Virus record (IMG/VR): IMGVR_UViG_3300023184_000440
Span: 1-27,408 of that record
DNA from: a virus
DNA: 27,408 bases
Direction: 5' to 3' (one strand)
In this document: piece by piece, positions 1 to 6,610 of the stretch
Layout of the letters: every line of letters starts with the position of its first letter
Numbering within the stretch: position 1 is the stretch's first letter
Program-made: the position numbers and the translations under genes
The notes under the pieces: generated by a model
The model's database searches: none
What the model was told of the DNA's origin: nothing
The model's input: only the letters and a program-made list of their open reading frames with translations

Positions 1-695
1 TGAATACCGTTCCATTGTACTTCGCCATACCAACGATCACCAAAAATATCAACCATCTTGCGTGATGTCTCACGCATGGCATTCATTACAGCATCATCAC
101 CATTTTCCCAATTTTCCCAAAAGTCAGTAGCATACACTCCACCAAGACAGGCAGAAGATGCAATAATGCCTTCGTTATATTGCTTCAACAATTCATAGTC
201 AATACGAGGAAAACGATAGTAGTTTTCATCTGAAAAACTCTTACTGATAAGAGTGAAGAGATTATTCAGACCTTTCTGATTTTGAGCAAGAACAACAAGG
301 TGTGAACGACGATTGAGAACACTCTTCTTGGTCTTCTTTGTTTCTTCTTCGTTCTCAACAGTTGCTCCAGAGATCTCTTCGTCCTCTTTCTTTGATTTTG
401 TTGTTTTTTCAATTTCTTGCTTGTCTTTTCGCCAAGCAGCAATAGAAGGATGAAAGTACATTTCGCAGCCATAGATCCCTTTGATCTGGCGTCCTTCTTT
501 AATCATCTTCTTGATATGGATAACTTGCCCCGCTAAAGCATTCATATTGCCATGATCCGTGATTGCAAATGCATCCAATCCATTTTCATAGGCAAAATCT
601 AAATGTTCATCAGGCATACCAAGCCCATCATGGATACTATATCCAGTGTGCGAATGAAGACCTACGAACTTGATTTTAGAAATCTTACGTTCCAT
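1..695 (-). CDS. dnaE: DNA polymerase III alpha subunit (DnaE-type), N-terminal PHP part, partial
   Basis: This is the start of a C-family replicative DNA polymerase; the gene continues past the left edge. Reading from the ATG at 695, the first 230 or so codons form a PHP domain. The metal-site motif HSHTGYSIHDGLG is at about residues 14-26, followed by FAITDHGNMNAL, YGCEMYF, and the DnaE-typical HLVVLAQNQKGLNNL and SSACLGG blocks. The HxH and TDHG metal ligands are kept. A charged, low-complexity Lys/Glu insert lies near residues 85-115. The start is supported by GGAG eight bases upstream; the ATG overlaps the last codons of the homing endonuclease gene in another frame. A diverged copy of the first 21 codons lies 1.1 kb upstream, so this start looks rebuilt after a mobile insertion. 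The polymerase core itself cannot be seen here. Confidence 0.93.
   Translation of the reverse strand, partial: MERKISKIKFVGLHSHTGYSIHDGLGMPDEHLDFAYENGLDAFAITDHGNMNALAGQVIHIKKMIKEGRQIKGIYGCEMYFHPSIAAWRKDKQEIEKTTKSKKEDEEISGATVENEEETKKTKKSVLNRRSHLVVLAQNQKGLNNLFTLISKSFSDENYYRFPRIDYELLKQYNEGIIASSACLGGVYATDFWENWENGDDAVMNAMRETSRKMVDIFGDRWYGEVQWNGI
633..695 (-). repeat. Recoded copy B of the dnaE 5' end
   Basis: This is the downstream member of a diverged duplication of the first codons of dnaE, and the one in use. Against the copy at 1811-1876, 16 of 20 aligned residues are identical but only about 41 of 60 bases match (hand alignment). Most differences are at third positions. Homology stops after the Ser-Ile codons in both copies. 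Confidence 0.85.
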
Positions 696-1473
696 TCATT
701 AAACTCCATTTTCTTTCTAATTTAGGTATTTTATAATCTTTTATTCTATTAAAAATACTTGTAAAAGTTTTGCCATTAAAACAAAGTTTGTAAATATTAC
801 CATGCTTCTGTATTTTTGGAAGAACAATATTTAATTCTTTTTCAAGAACTTCTTTAAACCAGAGCATCATTTTCTCTGTGCCCAATATAGCAGAATTTAT
901 ATATTGATATTTATCCTTATTTATAGTTTTATAAATTGTCCCATCACCATCTAAGTAACCAACAAAAAAAGATAATATTAAATCTATATCGTTTAATTTA
1001 GGTGGTTGAAGAATTAAAGATTTTTTTGGTATTATGTTAAAATTTTTCCTTAAATCTTCATATATCTTACGAGAACTTATCGATAAAACTGCAGCACCAG
1101 AATAATTTTTGATATCACCAGAATATTCAATATCTCGTTTTAGTTTATTTAAATGTTCCTTATCTCCCATTTGCAAACAAATATAAGTTCTATAGTCTCT
1201 TTCTCTTACATTTCCGTCAGCCGCTAAAAAGCCAGCCCAATAACAATTTAAAACATTTGGAGTTTCAAAAAAATTCTCATTTATATTATATCGTCTTTTG
1301 TGGGATAGCTTGTTTTTTCCAATACCTCTTTTATTATATAAAGATAATTTTCTAACCTGATTAACGACAGATTCAACTGTTCTTTCTAATTTAGAAGAAA
1401 TTTCTTTATAAGATATTATTTCATAATTTTCTTTTAGATAATTATTTTCTTGTTCCGTCCATCTTTTTCCCAT
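685..1473 (-). CDS. LAGLIDADG homing endonuclease with N-terminal Myb/SANT-like domain
   Basis: A probable homing endonuclease of 262 residues. The N-terminus (about 3-45) resembles a SANT/Myb-like helix-turn-helix, with WTEQENNYLKENY followed by EISSKLERTVESV. Two dodecapeptide motifs follow: CYWAGFLAADGN at about 77-88 and FFVGYLDGDGTI at about 169-180. Two motifs in one chain imply a monomeric enzyme, each motif supplying one catalytic acid. An AGGAG ribosome site precedes the ATG. The gene is very AT-rich. Its last codons overlap the dnaE start out of frame, and a truncated second dnaE start lies upstream, so dnaE is the likely homing target. A weak possible promoter (TTAAAT, 17 bp, TAAAAT) lies in the 60-base gap upstream. 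It is free-standing, with no sign of an intron or intein. Confidence 0.85.
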   Translation of the reverse strand: MGKRWTEQENNYLKENYEIISYKEISSKLERTVESVVNQVRKLSLYNKRGIGKNKLSHKRRYNINENFFETPNVLNCYWAGFLAADGNVRERDYRTYICLQMGDKEHLNKLKRDIEYSGDIKNYSGAAVLSISSRKIYEDLRKNFNIIPKKSLILQPPKLNDIDLILSFFVGYLDGDGTIYKTINKDKYQYINSAILGTEKMMLWFKEVLEKELNIVLPKIQKHGNIYKLCFNGKTFTSIFNRIKDYKIPKLERKWSLMNGT

Positions 1474-1534
1474 ACATTTCTCTCCTACTATATTTAGGTG
1501 TTGAAATGTATTTTACCACAAAAGATAAATTAAT

Positions 1535-1801
1535 TTAACTAATCACTTCACAATCAACTTCATCTTCATAGAAATAGTATTCCTTTCCATCAACTTGCGC
1601 AAACCAGATATAGCCATTGTCGTTTTCAGTTGAACTTTTTTCAAAAAGTTCATTATACTTTTCAACTTCGGTGATAATACCAAGTGTATTTTTAAGGTGA
1701 GAACGAGGACCGGGACGTGAACGAACTCGGGGACGAAGATAAAGACAAAAATAAAAATTAATATCTTTTATAAGGACAACATCGCCAACTTGGTATTTCA
1801 T
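1535..1801 (-). CDS. Small protein with SH3-like N-terminus, in the endonuclease cassette
   Basis: An 88-residue protein of unknown function. The opening YQVGDVVLIKD and later LGIITEV resemble the small beta-barrel (SH3-like) proteins common in phages. They are interrupted at about residues 21-37 by an Arg/Pro-rich stretch (LRPRVRSRPGPRS). The DNA for that stretch (about 1690-1745) is much richer in G and C than its surroundings and has short GGACG-like repeats. The C-terminus is acidic. The start has AGGTG six bases upstream, and that ribosome site overlaps the stop codon of the truncated dnaE leader. It lies inside the inserted cassette, so it may travel with the endonuclease. No function is assigned. 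Confidence 0.6.
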   Translation of the reverse strand: MKYQVGDVVLIKDINFYFCLYLRPRVRSRPGPRSHLKNTLGIITEVEKYNELFEKSSTENDNGYIWFAQVDGKEYYFYEDEVDCEVIS

Positions 1802-1804
1802 GTA

Positions 1805-1876
1805 TCACCTAATAGAAAAGCCCGAATGGGCATGAAGTCCAACAAACTTAATCTTGGACAGTTTACGTTCAGTCAT
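1805..1876 (-). pseudogene. dnaE: Truncated original dnaE start (23 codons)
   Basis: A short reading frame with a good ribosome site (AGAGG) that encodes MTERKLSKIKFVGLHAHSGF and three more residues before TGA. It matches the start of the intact dnaE (MERKISKIKFVGLHSHTGYS) at 16 of 20 residues, including the first His-x-His of the PHP metal site. Homology ends two codons before the stop, where the endonuclease cassette begins. This is best read as the original start of dnaE, cut off by the insertion. It may still be translated as a leader peptide, since its stop overlaps the ribosome site of the next gene. Confidence 0.85.
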
Positions 1877-1887
1877 TTAAACCTCTT

Positions 1888-2079
1888 TTATTTTACGATA
1901 GGGAAGTATTGATAGATACCAGAAGAAATCATCTGTTTCAACTGAAAACGTGTGGAGTATCTGATTTTTCTTTTTCCTGCTTCAAGATGAAGTCCGTTTG
2001 CATCTTGTCTAAGAAAAATCCAAAAGATATTCTCTGTGGAAGTTGCTTCCACAAACATATCTCCAATACTGAATCTCAT
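1888..2079 (-). CDS. Hypothetical small protein (63 aa)
   Basis: Unrecognised. The ATG at 2079 is preferred over an upstream in-frame TTG because it follows the previous gene's TGA by two bases (TGAGCATG), which is typical translational coupling. The sequence starts MRFSIGDMFVEAT and contains an aromatic beta-rich segment and a basic region (GKRKIRYSTRF), suggesting a small mixed alpha/beta protein. It is the last gene before the dnaE locus and is followed after 11 bases by the truncated dnaE start. Confidence 0.6.
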   Translation of the reverse strand: MRFSIGDMFVEATSTENIFWIFLRQDANGLHLEAGKRKIRYSTRFQLKQMISSGIYQYFPIVK

Positions 2080-2081
2080 GC

Positions 2082-2273
2082 TCAATCCGGTATTTGATCT
2101 GCCCAATAAATATTGATAAAGTCCTCTAATGCGCGTTCATCACTTTCATAGTTGAAATCAGGTTTAGCAAATTTTGCGGATGCTTTCATATTAGAGATTG
2201 CTTGTTCACGCGTTATAGTTATTTCTTCACAGCAATCTTCATTATCAGCAGGTTGAATATAACGTATTTTCAA
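2082..2273 (-). CDS. Hypothetical acidic small protein (63 aa)
   Basis: An acidic protein with no recognised domain. Two adjacent cysteines (DCCEE) lie near residue 14. Its ATG overlaps the TGA of the upstream gene in the four-base ATGA arrangement, so the two are translationally coupled. The downstream gene starts two bases after its stop. It is real by context (dense operon, no gaps), but no function is suggested. Confidence 0.6.
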   Translation of the reverse strand: MKIRYIQPADNEDCCEEITITREQAISNMKASAKFAKPDFNYESDERALEDFINIYWADQIPD

Positions 2274-2638
2274 GCTTCACTTTTTCCTGACCAATTAATT
2301 GTAAGAATTTGAGTTTTAGAACTTGTTACAACGAAAAATTCTTTGTATTTCTGCTTGAATTGAATTGCGAGTTCAAAAAAACATGCTTGAGTGAGTTTTG
2401 TACAATCGTAATCAAATTCAAATTTACCTTGCTGTGCATATTTCTGAATATATCTCGCAATATCATTCATATAAAGAGGAATGCTTTTGCGTTCAGCTTG
2501 TGTCATTGGTTTTTCAGAAACAATCATTTCTTGACGAGCTTTTTTTGTTGTTTCCTTAACCTTTTCAAAATCAAGATCATCCTCCATTTTTGGAGAACGA
2601 GCCATAAGTTTCTTATCTTCTGTTAGAGCCATTTCCAT
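2270..2638 (-). CDS. Hypothetical protein (122 aa)
   Basis: A 122-residue charged protein. The first half (about 1-55) is predicted by eye to be helical and Lys/Glu-rich (KVKETTKKARQEM). The second half has more mixed, beta-like sequence ending in an ILTINWSG strand. A strong GGAGGAATT ribosome site precedes the ATG. It lies 17 bases below the nucleotidyltransferase-like gene and overlaps the next gene by four bases. Family unknown. Confidence 0.65.
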   Translation of the reverse strand: MEMALTEDKKLMARSPKMEDDLDFEKVKETTKKARQEMIVSEKPMTQAERKSIPLYMNDIARYIQKYAQQGKFEFDYDCTKLTQACFFELAIQFKQKYKEFFVVTSSKTQILTINWSGKSEA

Positions 2639-2655
2639 AATTCCTCCAAAAGTAA

Positions 2656-3591
2656 TTACTCTTCTAAATCATCTTTATCCACAGCAATAGGACTCCATTC
2701 GTGATATTTAAAAAATGACGGCCTATAAACCAATCTACTATTTTCGGAACGCATGAATTCTTGATAGTTTTTCCAAGAATCTATGCGAGAATACCATGCA
2801 GCTTGGCCTACGTTGTTCCCCTCTAGAGTAGCACACCCGAACACCTTGTCAAGCGTAAAGGAACGGGCACTGTATTGTTGATTTGCTGGGAGTCTTGTTT
2901 CTGTTATATTTTTCGTTACTTTGTCAATCTGGAAATCGGTAAATACTCCTGTTCCTTCGGATCTTATGACTCTGCGGAACTTTTTAAAGTCTTCTTTATC
3001 AAAAGTGAAAGGTAGGTATTCTCCATCTCGTATGGTCTTTCCATCGTGTTGCATATAAAAATTCTTTGGAGAACTTATCAGAGAGCGACTTTTATAGATT
3101 GAATCAAGAGGCACAATACCATATGGAAATGAAACGAAATATTTGTCCGGCACCACCCAAGAACTAATTGTTTTTGAAATGTGAAAAGCTCTGAGAGAAC
3201 CATATATTACACTCCACGCTAAACAATCTCGTTTATCGCGATCTTTTGGATGGATTGGAACATAGTATATTGAGGTTTCTCTAACTTGTTCTCTCGCCAT
3301 TCTTTCTTTAAATCGTGATTGAAGTAGTGAACCATACTCAAATATCCAATCACCTATTCTATCTCGTAAAATAGGCTGCATTTCACGATGAGCAACGATC
3401 CATATACTTTCACACCCGGCATAAGTACATTGAAGGACGGCATTTTCTACTGCTGTTAAATTATCAGCAACAGGCATAAGGGAATCGTGCCATGGAAATT
3501 TAAAATCAAGTTTCTGTCCAGCAATAGGAATTATGCCTGCCAAGTGAAATGTATTAACATCTTTTTTACCGTCTTCTATATCAGTCAACAT
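2656..3591 (-). CDS. Putative nucleotidyltransferase-like protein
   Basis: A 311-residue protein whose first 80 or so residues follow the pattern of sugar-1-phosphate nucleotidyltransferases (RmlA/GlmU fold). There is a hydrophobic strand with GIIPIAG at about 19-25, then SLMPVADNLTAVENAV, then AGCESIWIVAHREMQPILRDRIGDW. The classical GxGTRLxPxT and PK signatures are missing; the space is taken by QKLDFKFPWHD. The protein may therefore use another ligand or be non-catalytic. The rest is unrecognised. The ATG lies inside the last codons of the upstream Rossmann-like gene, an 11-base overlap, so the two are probably made together. Fold assignment is by pattern only; function is open. Confidence 0.55.
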   Translation of the reverse strand: MLTDIEDGKKDVNTFHLAGIIPIAGQKLDFKFPWHDSLMPVADNLTAVENAVLQCTYAGCESIWIVAHREMQPILRDRIGDWIFEYGSLLQSRFKERMAREQVRETSIYYVPIHPKDRDKRDCLAWSVIYGSLRAFHISKTISSWVVPDKYFVSFPYGIVPLDSIYKSRSLISSPKNFYMQHDGKTIRDGEYLPFTFDKEDFKKFRRVIRSEGTGVFTDFQIDKVTKNITETRLPANQQYSARSFTLDKVFGCATLEGNNVGQAAWYSRIDSWKNYQEFMRSENSRLVYRPSFFKYHEWSPIAVDKDDLEE

Positions 3592-4339
3592 ATGGATTTC
3601 CTAACATAACTGTTACTTTTTTCATTAATGGACTTTTTGTTTGTTTTCTTTCCATTAATATCTTATCTTCTTGTTGTTGCGTATCAAACAATACCTCTCT
3701 TTTAAGAGTTGTTGTTTTTATTTTGTGAGTTCTGCAACCTTTTTTTAATTGTTCTACTCTACCAACAATTCCGTGATGTTTCAATACTTCTGTTGCTTTT
3801 AAGCGAGCATAAACTTCGCTATATCTTTCATCACTTAGCTGTTGTTGTGTTAGAGAAGAGATGGCAGCAACTTCAGTAGCTCTTCCCTCTATCATTGTAT
3901 AAAAATTATTGATGAAATCGTCACTGATATTAATTTTATTTATTATTTCTATATCTGGTAATTGTATATTCTCAATCTTAATATAATCAAATACTCTTAA
4001 TTTTCCTGTGTGCTGGGCTTGATCATATCTGATCAATTCTTTGTTCTGAATTTCTATCTTATATGCTGTCTTTCCAAATACAGTAACAACATTGTCCTCG
4101 TCAAGCCTATAACTTCCAGCTTTTTGACCAATAGGATTTAATCCTGCATATGATAAATAATAACTCAGTTTTCTCCATATTCTTGCTTTATTGGAGCCGA
4201 GAGGATCAACATCTCTATAAAAAGGTATTTGAGGATTTACCATTATTAGTGGCAAACCCTCAACATAACTGTGTATAAGTGCTTCTAATGTTCCGCCAAG
4301 GATTACCGTGTCATAACTTAGTTTTTCTAATTTTTCCAT
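3581..4339 (-). CDS. Hypothetical protein with Rossmann-like N-terminus
   Basis: A 252-residue protein. The N-terminus (YDTVILGGTLEALIHSYVEGLPLIMVNP, about 9-36) looks like a dinucleotide-binding beta-alpha-beta unit with a degenerate glycine motif, as in FAD-dependent proteins. The remainder has no motif I recognise and includes a basic C-terminal third. The gene overlaps the PQ-loop gene upstream by 29 bases and the nucleotidyltransferase-like gene downstream by 11. This dense packing suggests the three are co-expressed. Whether it binds a nucleotide is untested. Confidence 0.5.
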   Translation of the reverse strand: MEKLEKLSYDTVILGGTLEALIHSYVEGLPLIMVNPQIPFYRDVDPLGSNKARIWRKLSYYLSYAGLNPIGQKAGSYRLDEDNVVTVFGKTAYKIEIQNKELIRYDQAQHTGKLRVFDYIKIENIQLPDIEIINKINISDDFINNFYTMIEGRATEVAAISSLTQQQLSDERYSEVYARLKATEVLKHHGIVGRVEQLKKGCRTHKIKTTTLKREVLFDTQQQEDKILMERKQTKSPLMKKVTVMLGNPYVD

Positions 4340-4583
4340 ATAAATATTTGTAGTAGAATATCACGGCAACGAAAACAATGTTTAGAGAATAGTTTATCAA
4401 TAATGGATAAGAAAACTTTTCAAGAAGAACATATAGCAAAGTAAAAACTTCACCTATCATCCACAGCCACAGCATACCATGACTTGTGCCATCTGCGTTT
4501 TTATCTTTATAAACCTTTACTGCCTGTGGAAAAGCACAGACAGCAAGACAAAGACCACCAATCCAACCTAATAAATCCATCAT
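4311..4583 (-). CDS. PQ-loop / SemiSWEET-like small membrane protein
   Basis: A 90-residue protein with three predicted membrane segments, at about 4-22, 37-54 and 59-80. The first carries a PQ motif at residues 19-20 followed by AVKVYKDKNADGTSHG, which fits the PQ-loop consensus of SWEET/SemiSWEET proteins. One three-helix bundle per chain is the SemiSWEET arrangement, where two chains form a transporter. The family moves small sugars or other metabolites across membranes; the substrate here is unknown. The ATG overlaps the thyX stop (ATGA), so it is translated with thyX. Membrane location is inferred from hydrophobicity. A membrane transporter in a replication and nucleotide operon is unusual. 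Confidence 0.6.
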   Translation of the reverse strand: MMDLLGWIGGLCLAVCAFPQAVKVYKDKNADGTSHGMLWLWMIGEVFTLLYVLLEKFSYPLLINYSLNIVFVAVIFYYKYLYGKIRKTKL

Positions 4584-5314
4584 AACTTTCTTACTTCGTT
4601 ATAAGCAGCCATTGTCTCTGGAAAAAGTTGTTGTGCTATTTTTTGCATCGCGTTAGCGACCTGAACTATTTCCCACTGTGCTCCTTCATGAGAGCGAAGA
4701 TCAATAAATTTAAGAATATTATTCAAATTTGCGGAAGCGTAATACTGAGTATAAAGATTTTGTGGTAATACGCCTCTTGCTTGTTCCCGACAAACACCTT
4801 TTTCCATCAGTTCATTATAAAGTTTTACACAGTCTTCATGATGCTCACGAATAGCAGTAGAAGCAGTTCTTGTTCTTCCTTGACCCCATTGATCTGTCTC
4901 TGTCAGCGAAGGATCAATAAGCTCATTTTCGTTACTTGCTTGACGATTGCTTTTATGTTGAGTTCTAAACTGTTCTGGCTCATAAAACTCTAACTTTTCA
5001 GTGGTATAGCGCCTTGAAATCTCATTATAACTCCAAGTTCTATGACGATGGTGCTGTGAACGGATGAAAAGAGGAACAATACATTTGAAAGTTATATTAC
5101 AATGTTCCAAAGTGGAAGTATGCCTATGTTTGATTAAATAACGAATAAGTTTTTTATCTTTATCAGATAATTCATCTCCTTGAGCATCTTGTCCAAAACT
5201 AACGCGGGCTGATCTAGCAACAGTGGCATCAGAACCCATTGATTGGATTAACTGTATTTTACCAATTTTATCATCATATAGATCAATACTAACATTTTTA
5301 TCTTCGTGGTTCAT
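4580..5314 (-). CDS. thyX: Flavin-dependent thymidylate synthase ThyX
   Basis: Makes dTMP from dUMP using methylene-tetrahydrofolate, with FAD and NADPH. The protein has 244 residues, the usual ThyX length. The signature RHR-x7-S is complete at residues 90-100 (RHRTWSYNEIS), followed by RRY. HTSTLEHCNITF at about 65-76 and the C-terminal LRSHEGAQWEI block are also typical. The ATG at 5314 is chosen over an in-frame TTG four codons upstream because AGGA sits six bases before it. The first 17 bases overlap the end of the HNH endonuclease gene, so the endonuclease carries the thyX ribosome site. With RNR and the deaminase-like gene it makes up the phage's dNTP supply. Confidence 0.95.
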   Translation of the reverse strand: MNHEDKNVSIDLYDDKIGKIQLIQSMGSDATVARSARVSFGQDAQGDELSDKDKKLIRYLIKHRHTSTLEHCNITFKCIVPLFIRSQHHRHRTWSYNEISRRYTTEKLEFYEPEQFRTQHKSNRQASNENELIDPSLTETDQWGQGRTRTASTAIREHHEDCVKLYNELMEKGVCREQARGVLPQNLYTQYYASANLNNILKFIDLRSHEGAQWEIVQVANAMQKIAQQLFPETMAAYNEVRKL

Positions 5315-5810
5315 CGGTATCCTCAATGGTTTTTAACCATAAATAAAGTTTTTCAATTTCTTCCAAACAAGCATTATTTTTCATTCTATTTGCTTTGTAT
5401 GAAATAAAAACGACATTATCTTTTGTGTATCCCTTTTTGCAATCTATTCTATCAATTGAAGGCGAATTGTCAGCAGCAATTCCATAAGATTTTTCTAGAA
5501 CAATTCCAAGGATTGGACATATTTCTGGTATTTTTATATCTTCGATAGTCAAATCGAAATCTAAATTTAAATTCTTGGAACGACTTCTTGCTCTCGATAG
5601 CATTGTTTTTTCTATATTATTATTACGCCATTTTGCCGATTTATCACTGTGATATTTTTTATAATCTTCGCTTTCTCTTGATTTATAAGACTGTCTGGAT
5701 GTTTCATTGTAGCAAATAATGCATATAGAGCGTTTGTGTTTTTTGCTATCACCCCTAGAATAGTAATCTTCTAATTGTTTATCTTTTTTACAACGTTTAC
5801 ATTTTTTCAT
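5298..5810 (-). CDS. HNH homing endonuclease
   Basis: A 170-residue free-standing HNH nuclease of the phage type. Cysteine pairs near the N-terminus (C4/C7 and C30/C33) look like a zinc knuckle. The nuclease core CPILGIVL, then SIDRIDCKKGYTKDNVVFIS and KANRMKNN spans about 98-146 and matches the common phage HNH pattern in which Asp-Arg-Ile-Asp precedes the Asn helix. Codon use is AT-rich. The gene sits between a small membrane protein gene and thyX and overlaps the thyX start, so thyX or its flank is the likely homing site. Confidence 0.85.
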   Translation of the reverse strand: MKKCKRCKKDKQLEDYYSRGDSKKHKRSICIICYNETSRQSYKSRESEDYKKYHSDKSAKWRNNNIEKTMLSRARSRSKNLNLDFDLTIEDIKIPEICPILGIVLEKSYGIAADNSPSIDRIDCKKGYTKDNVVFISYKANRMKNNACLEEIEKLYLWLKTIEDTDEPRR

Positions 5811-5826
5811 TTGTCGGTTTTACTAT

Positions 5827-6012
5827 TCATTTCCAACCATCCTGTGAGCAAACATATTCTCCACAGATCTTACCACGCTCTTGACAAGCTCCACAGGCAC
5901 TTTCAATTATAATATCTCTTTGCACCGGCATTTCTGTGATACACCATATTGCACTCACAAAGCCACCAACTAACAATCCAATCAAAAATATAGGAAGACC
6001 ATCCTCTTTCAT
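5827..6012 (-). CDS. Small single-pass membrane protein with cysteine cluster
   Basis: A 61-residue protein. Residues 6-26 (LPIFLIGLLVGGFVSAIWCI) form one predicted membrane helix. The short C-terminal part has four cysteines (CGACQERGKICGEYVC), suggesting a disulfide-bonded or metal-binding external domain. The ATG overlaps the upstream gene's TGA (ATGA coupling). It could be lysis-related (a small spanin or holin-like protein), but nothing specific supports this. Confidence 0.6.
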   Translation of the reverse strand: MKEDGLPIFLIGLLVGGFVSAIWCITEMPVQRDIIIESACGACQERGKICGEYVCSQDGWK

Positions 6013-6227
6013 TTTTCCACATCCAAGGTAATTTTGTGTGCTTTACATAACACATTTGCGCTATCCAGTAAATCTTGTGCTGCTTGACAGCCATAGCCAA
6101 TAACATCGCCATCTTGTATCAGGTGTGAGGCTATCACTTGTGTCATTTTTACAAAATCAATAAGTTCTTTGTTTTGTAGGCGAAGTTTTTCAGTTTGTTG
6201 TTCTAAAATACGATAAAGAGCATTCAT
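6009..6227 (-). CDS. Hypothetical protein (72 aa)
   Basis: A 72-residue, probably all-helical protein (LYRILEQQTEKLRLQNKELIDFVK suggests a short coiled coil). The ribosome site is weak (AAGAAAG). It overlaps the next gene by four bases. It is unrecognised and accepted on operon context. Confidence 0.55.
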   Translation of the reverse strand: MNALYRILEQQTEKLRLQNKELIDFVKMTQVIASHLIQDGDVIGYGCQAAQDLLDSANVLCKAHKITLDVEK

Positions 6228-6262
6228 AACTTATTCTTTCTTGTTTTTAGGTCGGCTAAAGG

Positions 6263-6481
6263 TCACAGATCTTCAAAGTCATATACCCATTTCATTTTGA
6301 TTTGTGCCGAACCGATTGCTATATCTCTATAATCTTGAAGAGAATATGGGTTTGGAGGTATATAATCTTTGCTTGTTTTATTATAGATCCACATTTTCAA
6401 AATGTCAAGTGGTATTAGCAAATACCATCTATATCGCCAAAGTTTGATATGCCAAGGTTGGTCTTGGAAGCGATTACTCAT
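6263..6481 (-). CDS. Hypothetical protein (72 aa)
   Basis: A Trp/Tyr-rich 72-residue protein (WHIKLWRYRWYLLIPLDILKMWIY at about 10-33). That segment could be an amphipathic or membrane-associated helix. It has a GGTGATAA ribosome site and is the first gene downstream of the composite terminator-promoter at 6564-6610, so it probably heads the operon that runs to dnaE. Unrecognised. Confidence 0.6.
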   Translation of the reverse strand: MSNRFQDQPWHIKLWRYRWYLLIPLDILKMWIYNKTSKDYIPPNPYSLQDYRDIAIGSAQIKMKWVYDFEDL

Positions 6482-6563
6482 TTATCACCGACTTTCTTTT
6501 GTTGTATTCAGTTGTGAACTTCTAGGAATAAAGCGAAATCATAAGTATGTCATTAAAAAGCGA

Positions 6564-6596
6564 GATCCGTGGCGCTTTGGAAGCATACCACGGATC
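6564..6596 (-). terminator. Rho-independent terminator with a promoter -10 box in its loop
   Basis: A perfect 9-bp inverted repeat: GATCCGTGG at 6564-6572 and CCACGGATC at 6588-6596. On the minus strand it is followed by TCGC and a T run (TTTTT). It would end transcripts coming from the lysozyme and glycosyltransferase genes. The loop contains the -10 box of the promoter at 6582-6610. Confidence 0.7.
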
Positions 6597-6610
6597 AACG
6601 AAGCTGACAA
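6582..6610 (-). promoter_or_regulatory. Sigma70-type promoter threaded through the terminator
   Basis: On the minus strand TTGTCA (6610-6605) is followed by a 17-base spacer and TATGCT (6587-6582). Each box matches the consensus at 5 of 6 positions. The spacer covers the first arm of the terminator and the -10 box lies in its loop. A transcript started about seven bases further on (near 6575) would lack the first arm and so could not form the terminator. It would drive the operon from 6481 to dnaE. Confidence 0.65.

Larger units (their letters stand above)
685..1810 (-). mobile_element. Homing-endonuclease cassette inserted in the dnaE 5' region
   Basis: This block separates the truncated dnaE start (1811-1876) from the complete dnaE start (695). 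It holds an 88-residue gene and the LAGLIDADG gene. The upstream boundary is set where homology to dnaE ends, directly at the Shine-Dalgarno sequence of the 88-residue gene. The downstream boundary is where the recoded dnaE start begins. No terminal inverted repeats or transposase are visible. The element is inferred from the duplicated flank rather than from its own ends. Confidence 0.65.

Noticed and set aside
266-472. 68-codon plus-strand frame
   Set aside because: It lies wholly within dnaE on the other strand. The opposite frame has clear PHP-domain homology.
685-1876. Group I intron or intein in dnaE
   Set aside because: The exon sequence is duplicated rather than interrupted, the downstream copy has its own start, and no intein splicing motifs are present.
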